Counted from the first letter of the stretch, positions 10,006 to 19,211 are shown. The stretch is 23,991 bases of DNA from Gracilaria vermiculophylla (GCA_019155205.2 JAHNZQ020003149.1:744111-768101); one strand, 5' to 3'. Notes: generated by a model not told the origin, from the letters alone. Translations and numbers: made by a program.

Positions 10006-10453
10006 TGATGGGCCGTCTTGCTCCTATTTGTTTTGTAAAGGCTCTGAGAGAGGCTTGCAATTGGGTCCCAGACCACCATTAGGCCCCGGGGACCGAGCCT
10101 CTATGGCTGCTATCAAGGAGAGCGTGGCGTAGTTCTTTGAGAGTTAAGCGCTAACATAGAAGGCTCCCCTCGAGGCAAAACATGCGACGCGGGTTTGTGA
10201 CCTGTAGGCGTGAGGAACTTGGAGACGGATATTGTCTCACGTAGGGACAGAAAAAATACCCTTGAGGTGGAGCAACGGCTCCCCGTTGGGTGGTTGCTGC
10301 ACTCGTTGGCCATTCCCGAGCACCGAAAAGCAAGAGATGCCGCCGTAGAAGTCCATGAAAAGCCGGCAACGGCGGCCTGGATGCAAAAATAGAACTCCAG
10401 GTGAGCGTTAGACTGCGGAAACGAAATATAACCCCGCCTTTGTACCCTTCTCT

Positions 10454-10597
10454 CTTTTCTTTACGAGAAACCGTATACGGAAATGCGTTTTCGATACAGA
10501 TTGGCATAATATCGTCTGAAGAAATTGTCGGGAATGTTCTCCGGAGGTTCATCCGTGCTATCCTTTGAGGTGCATCTATTTCATCTACTTCATACAG
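10454..10597 (-). pseudogene. Degenerate chromodomain at the integrase C-terminus
   Basis: The minus frame reads HLYEVDEIDAPQRIARMN, then LRRTFPTISSDDIMPICIEN. Placed against the plus-strand element's chromodomain this gives the initial Y-x-V-x-x-I strand, the R-x-x-x-I core, and S-D-D in the position of the usual acidic pair before E-P. The Trp of the aromatic cage is not recognisable. It follows the integrase tail after a likely frameshift at about 10640, which fits its expected place. The frame continues to 10151 with Arg/Pro-rich sequence of no known kind. Confidence 0.5.
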
Positions 10598-10604
10598 GTG
10601 TCTG

Positions 10605-12178
10605 TCAACAAGAGGCGATATGGGTACCCGCATAAATAATATCACCTTCATGGTGCATGATGATGTCTATGACGTTTATCAAAACTTCACTGAGAGGTGT
10701 GCTGGGATTTCCAGTATCTGTTGAAGTCGTCAGTTTTGAGATGGCCGGAGTAGAAATATCGGCCGGTGGCCCCTGAGGTGCGGTGGCGACAGTTCCTGAA
10801 AGGCTTGGTGTTGGGACTTTCGTCACGCGGTCGGGAGGGACGACGTCTCGCAGCCCGTCTACTTCGATGGCGATAGTATCTCTGTAGGTGTCAAGGACGT
10901 TGTACGACCCTGAGAAGTTTGGCGCTAACCTGCGCGTGACGTCCGGCGCTTCATCGGACTTCTCCCCAGGTTTTCCAGTGAGAACCGTGTCTCCTCCCTT
11001 CAGGTAACGGCCTTCTTTCACCTTCTGGCCAAACTCTTCTGTATATCTCCTCCGTAAGCCCTTGAGTCTCTCCTTTGCGAAAGAGAGTACGTCGACATAA
11101 CGTCTTTAAATGAAACGCTTTTCTTGAGCCGCTGTTGGTTTCTGTGGCACATCCGCCAGGTGTGCCATGGCGCGTGCCACGAGAGCGGCACTAGGCGTGA
11201 CTTGCGAAAGCATCAGAATGAGAGGAGCAGTCCCCCGTGTGCGATGCTCCTGCAGGTCGTATTCATACGTGAGCGGGCCTACGTATGCGTCCTGATCCTT
11301 CTGGTGATCCGCAACATAGTGTTTCAACCTTGCGGTGCGGGTTTTATCAATCCTCTTCCCCTTTCCGTTGGTCTGGAGGTGTTATGCAATGATAAACAAC
11401 TTCTTTATCACCAGAAATAAAAAGACGGTTCTGAATAGCTTCACGGCGAACTGGAGTGCATTATCCATAAGAAGATACAACAGGATCCCATAAGGGGAAA
11501 TCAACTCTCCAGAAAGGTTTTGGCAATTCCTGCTGCAGTGTGGCTCCGGAGGGGAATGGCGCACATGATCTTCGAGAACCGATCGGTGATCACAAGGATA
11601 AACCGGTATCTTTTCTCTGACTTAGGGAGCGGCCCCAAAATAGTCAAGGCCACGAACTCCAAGGGTCCTAAAGGGGGAAACAGGGTGAGGGGCATCCGGT
11701 GTTTGCTGCTTTTTTTCCTATCGGCGGCACACGGGTGGAAATCCGACACCGTTTAAAAGGCCACGTTAGCCATATGTGGCCAATAAAATTCCCTCCTCAT
11801 GGTGACATACATGCACGATCCTCCGGGGTGCCCGGAAAGGGGAGACTACTGCAGGAGATACAGCACCCGCGTCCGTGAGCTCTTCGACACCATCTTTTGG
11901 AGGGCACCGTCCAGAGAATTGCTGCGTACAAGTATGCCGTCTCTGTCGACATCAAATGCCGATGTTAGATTTCCCATTGTGGCGAGGTAATCCTTTCAAT
12001 ACGCGTTTGTACTCTGAACCTTCAGGAGCTCCGCTATGGTGATGGGGAGAACTTCTTTCTCCCCCTCCACAAGAGCCCTCACATCCAGGAGTCCACTAAA
12101 CTTGCCACCAGGTTCAAAGCATTCCAAGCATTTTCCTCCGGAGCCTAATTTCTGTCGGCATTCTCGATGACTAGACAC
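10605..12178 (-). pseudogene. pol: Gypsy integrase, catalytic residues lost
   Basis: Reading leftward: a linker (12178-11996), the zinc-binding domain with SGHPGG, FYWPHMANVAF and DFHPCAADR (first Cys of the C-x2-C pair now Phe), then the core. The first catalytic Asp is Thr (EFVALTILGPL). The second is present (LLMDNALQF). The Glu block, usually GQVERFNR, reads GKGKRIDK, so the Glu is Lys. The frame shifts at about 11560 and has stops near 11379 and 11103. The tail holds a GPY-like module with Pro lost (FSGSYNVLDTYRDTIAIEV). Two of three active-site residues are gone, so the protein could not integrate DNA even if the frame were open. Confidence 0.88.
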
Positions 12179-12726
12179 GGAAAAGTGTCCTCTAACGGTG
12201 TTCTATCTTTTTTTGTGGAAACACGCAACAGAGCGTCCGCCGCATGGTTGTTTATGCCAGAACAAATGACCATATGAAACGCGTACTCCGGGAGGCATAT
12301 TCTTCACCTCTGCAGGCGAAAGGAAGTATCTGTCAAGGACGTTATCCATCTCAGTGGTGAATGGTCCGTCCACAAGGTGAAACGTGCGCGTTTCAGGTAT
12401 GGGCGAAAAAGCAACATTGCCCATACGATGGCGAGAAATTCGCGTTACGAAGGGCAATAATTACGTTACGTCGGTGAAAGGCTGCGACTCCAGTATCCTA
12501 AAGGTTGAGGTCCACCTTCAGGTTGTTACCGTAAGAAGGCATACCCCAGCTTATATTTGCAAGCGTCTGTGTCGAACACCACGCGGCCGTTCCGCTTCAC
12601 GATGTTCAAGATCGGTGGCTCTATTAGTCTCCTCTTCAAGTTATGAAAGGCTTTGAGCTCTTCGTCCGACAAGGAAGCCAATTGCGTTGGTTTATTTTTC
12701 TCCATGAAGCGATTAAACGGCGCCAC
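12150..12726 (-). pseudogene. pol: Gypsy RNase H domain, broken
   Basis: The first part (12726-12526) includes the RT connection (LIEPPILNIVKRNGRVVFD) and the first RNase H Asp pair in FDTDACKYKLG. The frame then breaks. About 12425-12150 resumes as MLLFRPYLKRARFTLWTDHS, then LRWITSLTD and the closing NNHAADALLRVSTKK, which carries the last acidic residue. A longer open frame at 12457-12203 lies in a different frame from these motifs and is a shadow. In-frame stops occur in the middle of this domain. Confidence 0.85.
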
Positions 12727-13587
12727 AATAAGGTAAAAGTTCGGGAAAAAGCTAAGAAAATCATTACAAAAGCCCAGAAAGAAGTGGAGATCCGTCTGTT
12801 TTATGGGATGGTGAGCTTCCTTGAAGGCGTCTTGAGTCTTGGTGCAAAGCTATAGGCGCCCGGGAGCACAACGTCTTCCACGTATTCCACCAGAGATTTA
12901 AAAAAGAAACACTTATCCAGATTCAAGGTGAGTCCAGCGTTTTTCAGAACTTGGAGCACGTACTTCACATGCATAAAGTGCTCCTTCACGCTGCTGGAGT
13001 ATATAATTACATGTTCAATATACATCAGGCCGTATTGCTACTTTACCTTCCACAGGACTATGTCCCCCGATTGTTGGAACGTAGCGGGTGCATTCTTCAA
13101 TACAAATGGTATACTCAGGAATTTGAAATTTTCAAAGTGGGAAGTGAACGTTAACTTATCCTTATCGATGTCATCTAACTGAATGGACCGGTAGCCACTG
13201 TTGGCATTTAGCGTGGAGAAAACGGACGCATCCCCTAAAGAGTCAAGAAATTCTTCCATACGGGGTATCGGAACGAATCATGTACTGTCGCCTCGTTGAA
13301 GCGTTTATGATCAATGCACAATCTCGAGGAGTGATATTTTTTCTTCGAAAACTTCACCGGGGGGGGCCCATTTGGAATTGGAGGCCTCGATAATGCCCTT
13401 ATTTAACATACGCGGGACCTCATCGCGTTCGAGCTCAGGCGCATGAAGCCGGGCTTTTCTCGGGAGTGGGTGTACCGGTTTCGCCTCGGGTGTGAGCTGG
13501 ATTTGGCACTTAGCTAGGCTCACGTGTCCAAGACGACCAATCCACGTATCATCAAAGACGAATAGCATCTTCACTATCCTATGGTGG
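12727..13587 (-). pseudogene. pol: Gypsy reverse transcriptase, broken
   Basis: Begins at the left border of the pogo insert with KMLFVFDDTWIGRLGHVSLA, followed by PELERDEVPRMLNKGIIEAS (the usual entry to RT). A frameshift near 13265 leads into EEFLDSLGDASVFSTLNANS, where the catalytic Asp of STLDANSGY is Asn. Then FVLKNAPATFQQ. A TAG at 13038-13040 replaces the Trp before the active-site box, and the box itself reads YIEH instead of YIDD (13019-13011). All three catalytic Asp are therefore lost. LDKCFFFKSLVEYVEDVVLP is the thumb-side block. Confidence 0.9.
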
Positions 13588-13589
13588 TA

Positions 13590-13614
13590 TAGGTGCTCAC
13601 TGTGATTAGTGTGG
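13590..13614 (+). repeat. Left terminal inverted repeat of the pogo-like element
   Basis: 25 bases; mismatches to the right end at positions 1, 7 and 8 only. It ends with AGTGTGG, half of the palindrome found whole at three other places in the element. Confidence 0.92.
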
Positions 13615-13642
13615 GTTCGATTATACTGTAGACACCAATATT

Positions 13643-13657
13643 AGTGTGGTCCACACT
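13643..13657. repeat. Subterminal palindrome AGTGTGGTCCACACT, left
   Basis: A near-perfect 15-base palindrome (odd centre) 53 bases inside the left end. The same palindrome occurs at 15368-15382 and 15422-15436. It includes the inner end of the terminal repeat, so it is a plausible transposase-binding unit. A further half-site (TAGTGTGGACAC) follows at about 13693. Confidence 0.85.
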
Positions 13658-13811
13658 AGTACATGTGCAAGAAGCAAGATTCATTACCATAATAGTGTGG
13701 ACACGAAGCACAACAACGACATTTTTGCGCGGAAAATACAAACTGGTACATAAGTCATCTTTACCGTTTCTGACGCTGCTTTGTGTCCGGGATTACTCAT
13801 AGGCCCACAAG

Positions 13812-15464
13812 ATGTCGCTCCAAGCCTCACCCATTCTCATCGCTTTTGCCCGCATGTCTTCCCAAACCACCGACGCCCGAAACACGCAAGAACATACAAA
13901 TACAAACACGATCAATGACAAAAACTCATCCCTGCAAAACACAACACCAACAACTAGCACCATAAGTGACAAGCCAAGACGCCAGGCCCAAATTGTCCTA
14001 ACAAACACACATAAAGCCACAATTGCTAAGTGGATGATTGAAAATGCAACAAAAGAAGGTGAAAAGCACATAACGTCGCGAGCAGTGAAGCAGTTCTCAC
14101 GCTTCTTTCGTGGCAACTATAAAGCGAACATGCAGCGAGCCAGTCGCTACTGGACAAACCGTGAGAATTTAGTAATGGGTTACGACCGAACTTCAAAGAG
14201 TAGCAAGTTTTCATTGGTTAAATATACGAAGGAGGGTTTCAAGAGGCACTACTGCAAAGCAAAGAACGGGAGAGGTCGCAAAGTCAGGCCATGGGTAGCA
14301 GCTTTGCAGGGAGATCTGCTTCAAGAGTTCAATAGGATGCGAAAAGCAGGTGTAAAGTTCAATGGACGGTTGTTGCAGCAACTCGCACTCAGCCTGATAG
14401 CCGCTAAATCGAATGGTGCCTATCACGCCACAATGATTGACAGCCGCAGTGGAAACCCCATCAAGGATATTATAACTTGTAGATGGGTGCAGACATTTAT
14501 GGAGAGATCCAACATTGTCAGCCGTTCGCAATGTGGGAAACCGATGGTATCCCCTACCAAACAGGAACAGATAGAAAGGGAAGTTGCATTCTACCTCGGG
14601 GAGCTGGCTCTAGATTTTCGCTCCAAATCGTTGCGCGAGGAAGACGTGTTCAACGCCGATGAAACACACTTCTGTATCAACATGGATAACCACATAACCT
14701 TGTCGCTTATAGGAGATAGAAGTGTTCGCTATGCAGATGTGGTGTCAGGAGATGATGTTATCACGATGATGGTTCTCATTTCAGGAGGACCTCACGCCGG
14801 CTTGGGTGTCCCGATGTTGATCTTCAAAAATTTTGACAAAAACTATCCAATTCGAGGTTTGCCTGAAAATGTTCCCGGCGTTGTTTATAGAACCGGACCA
14901 AAAGCTTGGATGGATCGACGTGTGTTCTTGGAGTGGGTAAAAGAGAAAAGAGTTTTGGCACCTCTGCCTGAAGGACGTAAGCGGGTTTTGTATCTTGATC
15001 ATATGAACACGCACCAGTTGACGGATGACGTAAAAGCTGCCCTCGCCGAAAGCCAAACGGAAGTTAGCGTTTTCCCATGTAACGCCACTCATCTGGTTCA
15101 GCCGGCAGACAGCTTTGTCATACAGAAACTGAAGACCTACTGGCGTCATCAGTGGGACGATTATAAGATGAGTTTGTTGGAAAACCAGATGTGGGCTGAT
15201 GGACCAAAGTCGTCTGGACAACTCTCAAACCCAGGCAAAAGACATTTCATGAAGCTTGCCGCAAAGTCTGTGCGCGCAGTGGGTGCGCAAAAGGACGCGG
15301 ATGGGATTGGATATGCGAGAAAAGCCATGATCCGGTGTGGTATGGCGTTTAGTGTAGACAACCAAATAGTGTGGACCACACTAATTACTGTGCCCCTCGT
15401 GAGATTAGAGGCTTCAGAACTAGTGTGGTCCACACTAATCACAGTGTTCACCTGTACTGTTTAA
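13812..15464 (+). CDS. Pogo-like transposase (DDE_1 superfamily), DDD triad intact
   Basis: A 550-codon intronless frame from ATG 13812; a second ATG at residue 15 could also serve. Residues 1-55 are Thr/Asn/Gln-rich and disordered. Residues 56-120 form the DNA-binding block (THKATIAKWMIENA, then AVKQFSRFFRGNYKANMQRA), followed by a basic patch (NGRGRKVRPW, 152-161). The DDE core has Asp283 in NADETHF, Asp396 in LYLDHMNTH and Asp433 in LVQPADSFVIQK, spaced as in pogo/Tigger enzymes (36 residues between the last two). It would cut at the element's ends and insert at TA. The last 35 or so residues (from about 516) are encoded by the right subterminal and terminal repeats, and the stop (15462-15464) lies in flanking gypsy DNA, so the native stop seems lost. 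The family resemblance is to oomycete transposases. Confidence 0.93.
   Translation: MSLQASPILIAFARMSSQTTDARNTQEHTNTNTINDKNSSLQNTTPTTSTISDKPRRQAQIVLTNTHKATIAKWMIENATKEGEKHITSRAVKQFSRFFRGNYKANMQRASRYWTNRENLVMGYDRTSKSSKFSLVKYTKEGFKRHYCKAKNGRGRKVRPWVAALQGDLLQEFNRMRKAGVKFNGRLLQQLALSLIAAKSNGAYHATMIDSRSGNPIKDIITCRWVQTFMERSNIVSRSQCGKPMVSPTKQEQIEREVAFYLGELALDFRSKSLREEDVFNADETHFCINMDNHITLSLIGDRSVRYADVVSGDDVITMMVLISGGPHAGLGVPMLIFKNFDKNYPIRGLPENVPGVVYRTGPKAWMDRRVFLEWVKEKRVLAPLPEGRKRVLYLDHMNTHQLTDDVKAALAESQTEVSVFPCNATHLVQPADSFVIQKLKTYWRHQWDDYKMSLLENQMWADGPKSSGQLSNPGKRHFMKLAAKSVRAVGAQKDADGIGYARKAMIRCGMAFSVDNQIVWTTLITVPLVRLEASELVWSTLITVFTCTV
15368..15382. repeat. Subterminal palindrome AGTGTGGACCACACT, right inner
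   Basis: Same palindrome as 13643-13657 with the opposite central base. It is preceded by GTAGACAACCAA (15355-15366), which repeats, in direct orientation, GTAGACACCAA found before the left copy (about 13629-13639). Confidence 0.85.
15422..15436. repeat. Subterminal palindrome AGTGTGGTCCACACT, right outer
   Basis: Overlaps the inner end of the right terminal inverted repeat. The matching place in the left terminal repeat has only one half of the palindrome (AGTGTGG then GTTCG), so the left end has lost the other half or the right end has gained it. Confidence 0.85.
15430..15454 (-). repeat. Right terminal inverted repeat of the pogo-like element
   Basis: Inverted copy of 13590-13614 with 22 of 25 bases the same. 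The transposase reading frame runs through it and stops just outside the element. Confidence 0.92.
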
Positions 15465-16422
15465 ACTCTTCACCAATTTGGAGCTTTTCATGCCACGTCT
15501 TAGGCTTCTATTTTTCTGAAGTCGTCAATGCCGCTTCGGCTTCCATGGTGGCGATTGCATCGCGCTAGGTAAGGTCTTCCATACGTGGATGGGCAGCCAG
15601 TCATGCACGGGCGGGTAGTGTCAATCCGACGACAGTTCCTTTTTCAAGCCACAAAGGCGACTCCTTCAGATTAGCAATAATGACCCTAGAGGGAGTAGTC
15701 GGCACTATCTCCATAACTCCATTCCTCACTGTGAAGTGCTGCTTAGTTGTCAGATGCGGACTCTCCTGTAGCAATAAAAGCCCGGATGCAGAGGTCTGCA
15801 CCGAAACGTCGGCCGGACTCCTCGTTGGTATTTCGATACTGTTCACCACTCGGAGCTTATTCGACTGCGTATCCTTTCAAAGATTACCTTTTTGACGCGC
15901 ATTGGCGTCCGGTCCTGGAGATATGGGCACTATACCTACAGGAGCGGCGTCGCAAAACGTCATCTTCCGCAGGAGTGGGTATATTGCACGTATATACCAA
16001 TCCACAAAGAAAGTGGTCAGTATGCACTGTGCTGGCAAGTTGGTCGCGATTAGAAATCAAATTCTCACATGTGGGAAGCCCAGCCGGATATACGAAGGTA
16101 ATGTGCCGAGGATGTTCAATGCTCGACGCGAAGCGTCCCGCATTGTAGGAAGTTAGCCAGTTCTCATGGGGCCGAGATCAGCCCACAGAAGCACTTCAGC
16201 GTGCACCAGGTTGGGGACCGCTCCGGTGTCGAGAATAGCACATACCGTTGTGGAGGCGCGTGGGGAACATCCTATTGAGGCAAATACCTTATACGTCTCA
16301 CGGCGGAGCGTGTAGGCAGATTGATAAAGTGTGCCGAATGGGTCCGAATGGATGAAGGCGTCCGCCGACTCTGCATCATCTGGGCAAAAGGCTTCTACGC
16401 CTTTCCTAGAGGCGACCTCCAT
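15457..16422 (-). pseudogene. pol: Gypsy aspartic protease and protease-RT spacer, broken
   Basis: The retropepsin active site is ILDTGAVPNLV, with Asp codon 16230-16228, followed by a stop at 16153. Further down, frameshifted pieces keep the protease C-terminal block (AQCILTTFFVDWYIRAIYPL). From 15849 a frame with the beta-rich spacer typical of gypsy elements follows (IEIPTRSPADVSVQTSASGL, then TTPSRVIIANLKESPLWLEK), stop at 15601. In the same frame it continues with two more stops to EKLQIGEEFKQ at the pogo border. The protease processes the gag-pol polyprotein. DTGA is intact, but the surrounding frame is not. Confidence 0.85.
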
Positions 16423-16731
16423 CGGGCCGGGGCTCGCTCTAAAGGATCCACGTGAGGCCTTTACCTGTGACCGTAAGTGTTTTCCTGGTTGGAGGTGATT
16501 TGAGTTCCAGTGGGGGACGGCTGCTGCGGTTGCGCATCGGGATGCGACGTATTAACTTGAGTTACATCTGGTTCGGGTACTGGCTCGTGCACTTGCGGCA
16601 CAAGTTCTGGTATGAGATGCTGCTATCCAACTAGAATGCGGTAACAGTAGTTTCTTTAAAGGGAGCGGATATCATGATACGCGATTTGATAACTTCCGGT
16701 CTCCGTTGATGTGTCCTTAAGGTCATTAAAA

Positions 16732-17031
16732 TTATTCTTCTGTTGTTGCAGGATGCCGGGTTGCATTGCAGGTGTGAAAGTAGTACAGTCTACTGGCCTT
16801 CGAGACAAGCGTATCCGGCAAGGCGATGGGTAGCCCCGAAAGATTTGGAATCGGACACTCCTGCAAGATCCTGTGGAGGGGTGAGATGTAGGAGATGAGG
16901 GTATCGTCGTCATAGACGATGCTATCTGAGATGAAGCGTATGTGAGAGCAAGGGGCGCTTACTTTCTCTCGAGCCTGAGCTCGTCTACCTCTCCTGAGAT
17001 GCTTGAGTCCAACGCCACTGGGGATGCCCAA
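16732..17031 (-). pseudogene. gag: Gag C-terminus with a degenerate CCHC zinc knuckle
   Basis: The minus frame ends in YYFHTCNATRHPATTEE (about 16785-16732). Set against the C-x2-C-x4-H-x4-C nucleocapsid knuckle, the second Cys and the His are in register, while the first Cys is Phe and the last is Glu. Position is right: after capsid, before protease. The knuckle binds genomic RNA in intact elements. The match is partial and I hold it loosely. The piece from 16731 to 16423 has no clear motif. Confidence 0.45.
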
Positions 17032-18695
17032 CGGTTCCCCAAGGCCCTTGGTTTGTATGAAAGTGGAGCGTGGCTACGGCGCGCGGTACGGTGGGTTTTC
17101 CCATAAGATTCCACAAAGCGTGATCGCTCTGTACAGATAGTCTTTTGGTGCGTTGTGAAGTGATCAAGCACGCTGGCGCGGATCGAAGGACGAAGTCCCT
17201 CGACAAACACAGACTTCAATCGCCGTTACTAGTACACGTTTCAACACCGTAAGGCCTTTGTCTACAACTTCTTCGGAACTCCGTCTGAGTCATGCCCGCA
17301 ATCTGTTTATTGTAGGTGACTTCAGTATCAGCATCGGCTATCACCTCATCCGTTGCGTACATTATAAAGAAGAAGTTCACCACTTCTGTGTCGTCAATAT
17401 CTTCGTTCCAGGATCATCTGCAATGATGATCTCTCCCATGAGCCGCGGCTGTACGAGCGAGTGCGCCTGGTCTGTGACGTAGAATTGATTGCACCAGACG
17501 GTGGTACCTTCATGGACATCATTTTTATTACACGCCGAACGAAAGCGTGTTAGAAAACTCAACACCGAGATGGGGTTTTCACCTGAGAAGGAGTGCTTCT
17601 TCATTTGAATATCCATGCAGCGCAGGATATTCGTAAGTTGTTTAGTGACCGACGCGTCGTAAAAATTGGAGAGATCATTCAACTGGTAGGTGTCATAATC
17701 CACCACTTTGGCGAAGAGGTCGTTAAGCAGGACGACCTTCATGACCCTTCTGCTTTTCTCCTTGGGAGATATGCTATCCTTCATGCTGAAGCTGTTCACG
17801 GATTCAGAATCTGAGCTTCTCTCCGAAACGGTGTTTCGCTTTCTGCTTTTCTCCCTCCGTTGCTTTTGGCGTACTTCCTGTAGGTTGTCTGGGTGCCTAA
17901 CCATACCCTCGCTATCGCGATTCACCAGGGGAGTATCCTGTCCTCCTGCATGAGGCGGTAGGCCCAAAAGATTCATAGTAGTACTACTGAAGTGTTCCCG
18001 TTTCCCTACGGCAGTTTTTTTTCCTCCTCTGGCGTAGGGGGTGCCAGTATCTTTGTCTTTCTCTGCCCGGGGTTACCTTAGTTGTTGATAGAGGAAACAT
18101 CTTCTGAGCGAAAGAACGACTTTGAGACGCCGCTGTGGGGAGCAACTGTGCGGTTTGAGAATGAACTTCCGCACAGATAACATCTGATGTCACCTCTAGG
18201 AAGAGATCCGAATTCCGCAAGGCATTTTTGGCCAGGTGAGCACTCTTCGGTTCGATTTTCTCCTCAACGGCGTGACGGCGCGGTAGAAAATGAGCCTCCA
18301 CACCTGCGGAATGTTTTCGACCAACTCATGTGGGAGCCAAACCGTAAGGCGTAGAGCTAGTGACTCCAGGAGCGAGTCAGCTTCCAGGTGTTCACTTCCC
18401 TGCAGCTCCTGATGTGGCGGCTACGATGCAGTGGGCCGTTCCTCAACCTCCACGTCGGCGTTCTCTAGCGGTGTCAGAGGGGGGTGGGGAGTTCGGCTTG
18501 CCTCTGATCCTGCAATCTCCTAAGGTCATTCCTGAAACGCTCCACAGAGTAGACAGGATTCCTCAGGAGACTTTCAAGGTCCTCCAGTGTGACAACCATC
18601 TCTTAGGGAGCGCTGCGCGTGGTGCGCCGAACGACGGAGTCTATTGCATAATGGTCGGAGAGGGGGCTTTCCATCGGGGGTTCTGAGGGGTTCAT
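16959..18695 (-). pseudogene. gag: Gag capsid polyprotein, broken (minus-strand copy)
   Basis: The likely start is ATG at 18695 (MNPSEPPMESPL), about 85 bases after the LTR; this frame continues through TRSAP, a stop (TAA; the right copy has Gln CAG), and EMVVTLEDLESLLRNP. Then 18301-17984 (VEAHF-type N-domain), a frameshift from a one-base insertion near 18045, 17976-17377 (basic Ser/Arg-rich segment RREKSRKRNTVSERSSDSES, then capsid MDIQMKKHSF and FLTRFRSACNKNDVHEGTTV), another frameshift at about 17375, and 17219-16959 (KSVFVEGLRPSIRASVLDHF). It aligns along its length with the gag at 22300-23991. Gag packages RNA into particles; this copy cannot be made. Confidence 0.88.
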
Positions 18696-19061
18696 ACAGG
18701 AGTAGTTCGGGGTTATTTCCTTCCACTTTCGATTCTTCTTAAGCAAGAATTCCAATGCTGGGTCCCGATCGTTGCAAACTAATAACACTTATCAGTCGCG
18801 ACTCTTGTACATCTATTAGAAAACTGACCATCTAAGTCAGGAGACCAGTTGTAGTACCTTCAGTTCTTTTTTCGAGGTGGTAGCGCACAATGTACGTTAG
18901 GAGCTTATGGTGACTATAAAAGCAAGAGTTTCTTAAGTTGGTCTCCGATAATCACGGTCATGAGCCGGGAGGATTCTGAAAATGGGTCTGCATGCACTAA
19001 ACGGAGAAGCGGGTTCACTGGGCGGAAAATGCTTCTACAGGGGCTGCTATGAGGCAACCTT

Positions 19062-19083
19062 GGGATCGACGGCTTAGAAACCT
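19062..19083 (-). promoter_or_regulatory. 22-base block conserved in both LTRs
   Basis: Minus strand contains TTTCTAAGCCGTCGATCCC with three more bases on the 5' side, the same as 21910-21931. The surrounding LTR is only about 80% alike, so a conserved signal for transcription or RNA processing is possible, as is chance. Confidence 0.45.
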
Positions 19084-19186
19084 AAAGGCGTTCGACAAGG
19101 GTCTCCAACCGGAAAAAGTAGAGAAAGACTCAAGGCTACTTTGTCTACTTTCCCCAGAGGTGGAGCTCGACTGCTAGATTAAGTCC

Positions 19187-19211
19187 CGTGTCGGGAGCCC
19201 ACCCCGACACG
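19187..19211. other. Perfect 9-bp hairpin in the LTR
   Basis: CGTGTCGGG (19187-19195) and CCCGACACG (19203-19211) pair fully, with a 7-base loop. The matching place in the right LTR (about 21781-21804) keeps only a weaker hairpin (GCCG/CGGC). Confidence 0.7.

Larger units (their letters stand above)
13590..15454 (+). mobile_element. Pogo-like (Tc1/mariner superfamily) DNA transposon, 1865 bp
   Basis: The left end TAGGTGCTCACTGTGATTAG is inverted at the right end as CAGGTGAACACTGTGATTAG; over 25 bases, 22 agree. TA flanks both sides (13588-13589 and 15455-15456), the target duplication of pogo/Tc1 elements, and the right end starts with CAG as pogo ends often do. Inside lies one intronless transposase gene reading rightward. 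The element sits in the minus-strand gypsy between protease spacer and RT. Deleting the element with one TA rejoins the gypsy frame in phase, with the TA falling in a Tyr codon. This is the youngest insertion in the window. Confidence 0.95.

Noticed and set aside
12203..12457. 84-codon minus frame in the RNase H region
   Set aside because: The RNase H motifs (FRPYLKRARFTLWTDH, NNHAADAL) lie in another frame of the same strand, so this is a shadow.
2811..13587. RIP-like C-to-T hypermutation as the cause of the stops
   Set aside because: Some stops fit transitions (Trp to TAG at 6435 and 13038), but others need transversions (Glu GAG to TAG, Tyr to TAG at 3476, Ser TCG to TAG at 23375), and there are many frameshifts. 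Ordinary decay explains it better.
13643..15436. Repeated AGTGTGG palindromes as a CRISPR-like array
   Set aside because: Only a few copies at unequal distances, at the ends of a transposon; they are subterminal repeats.
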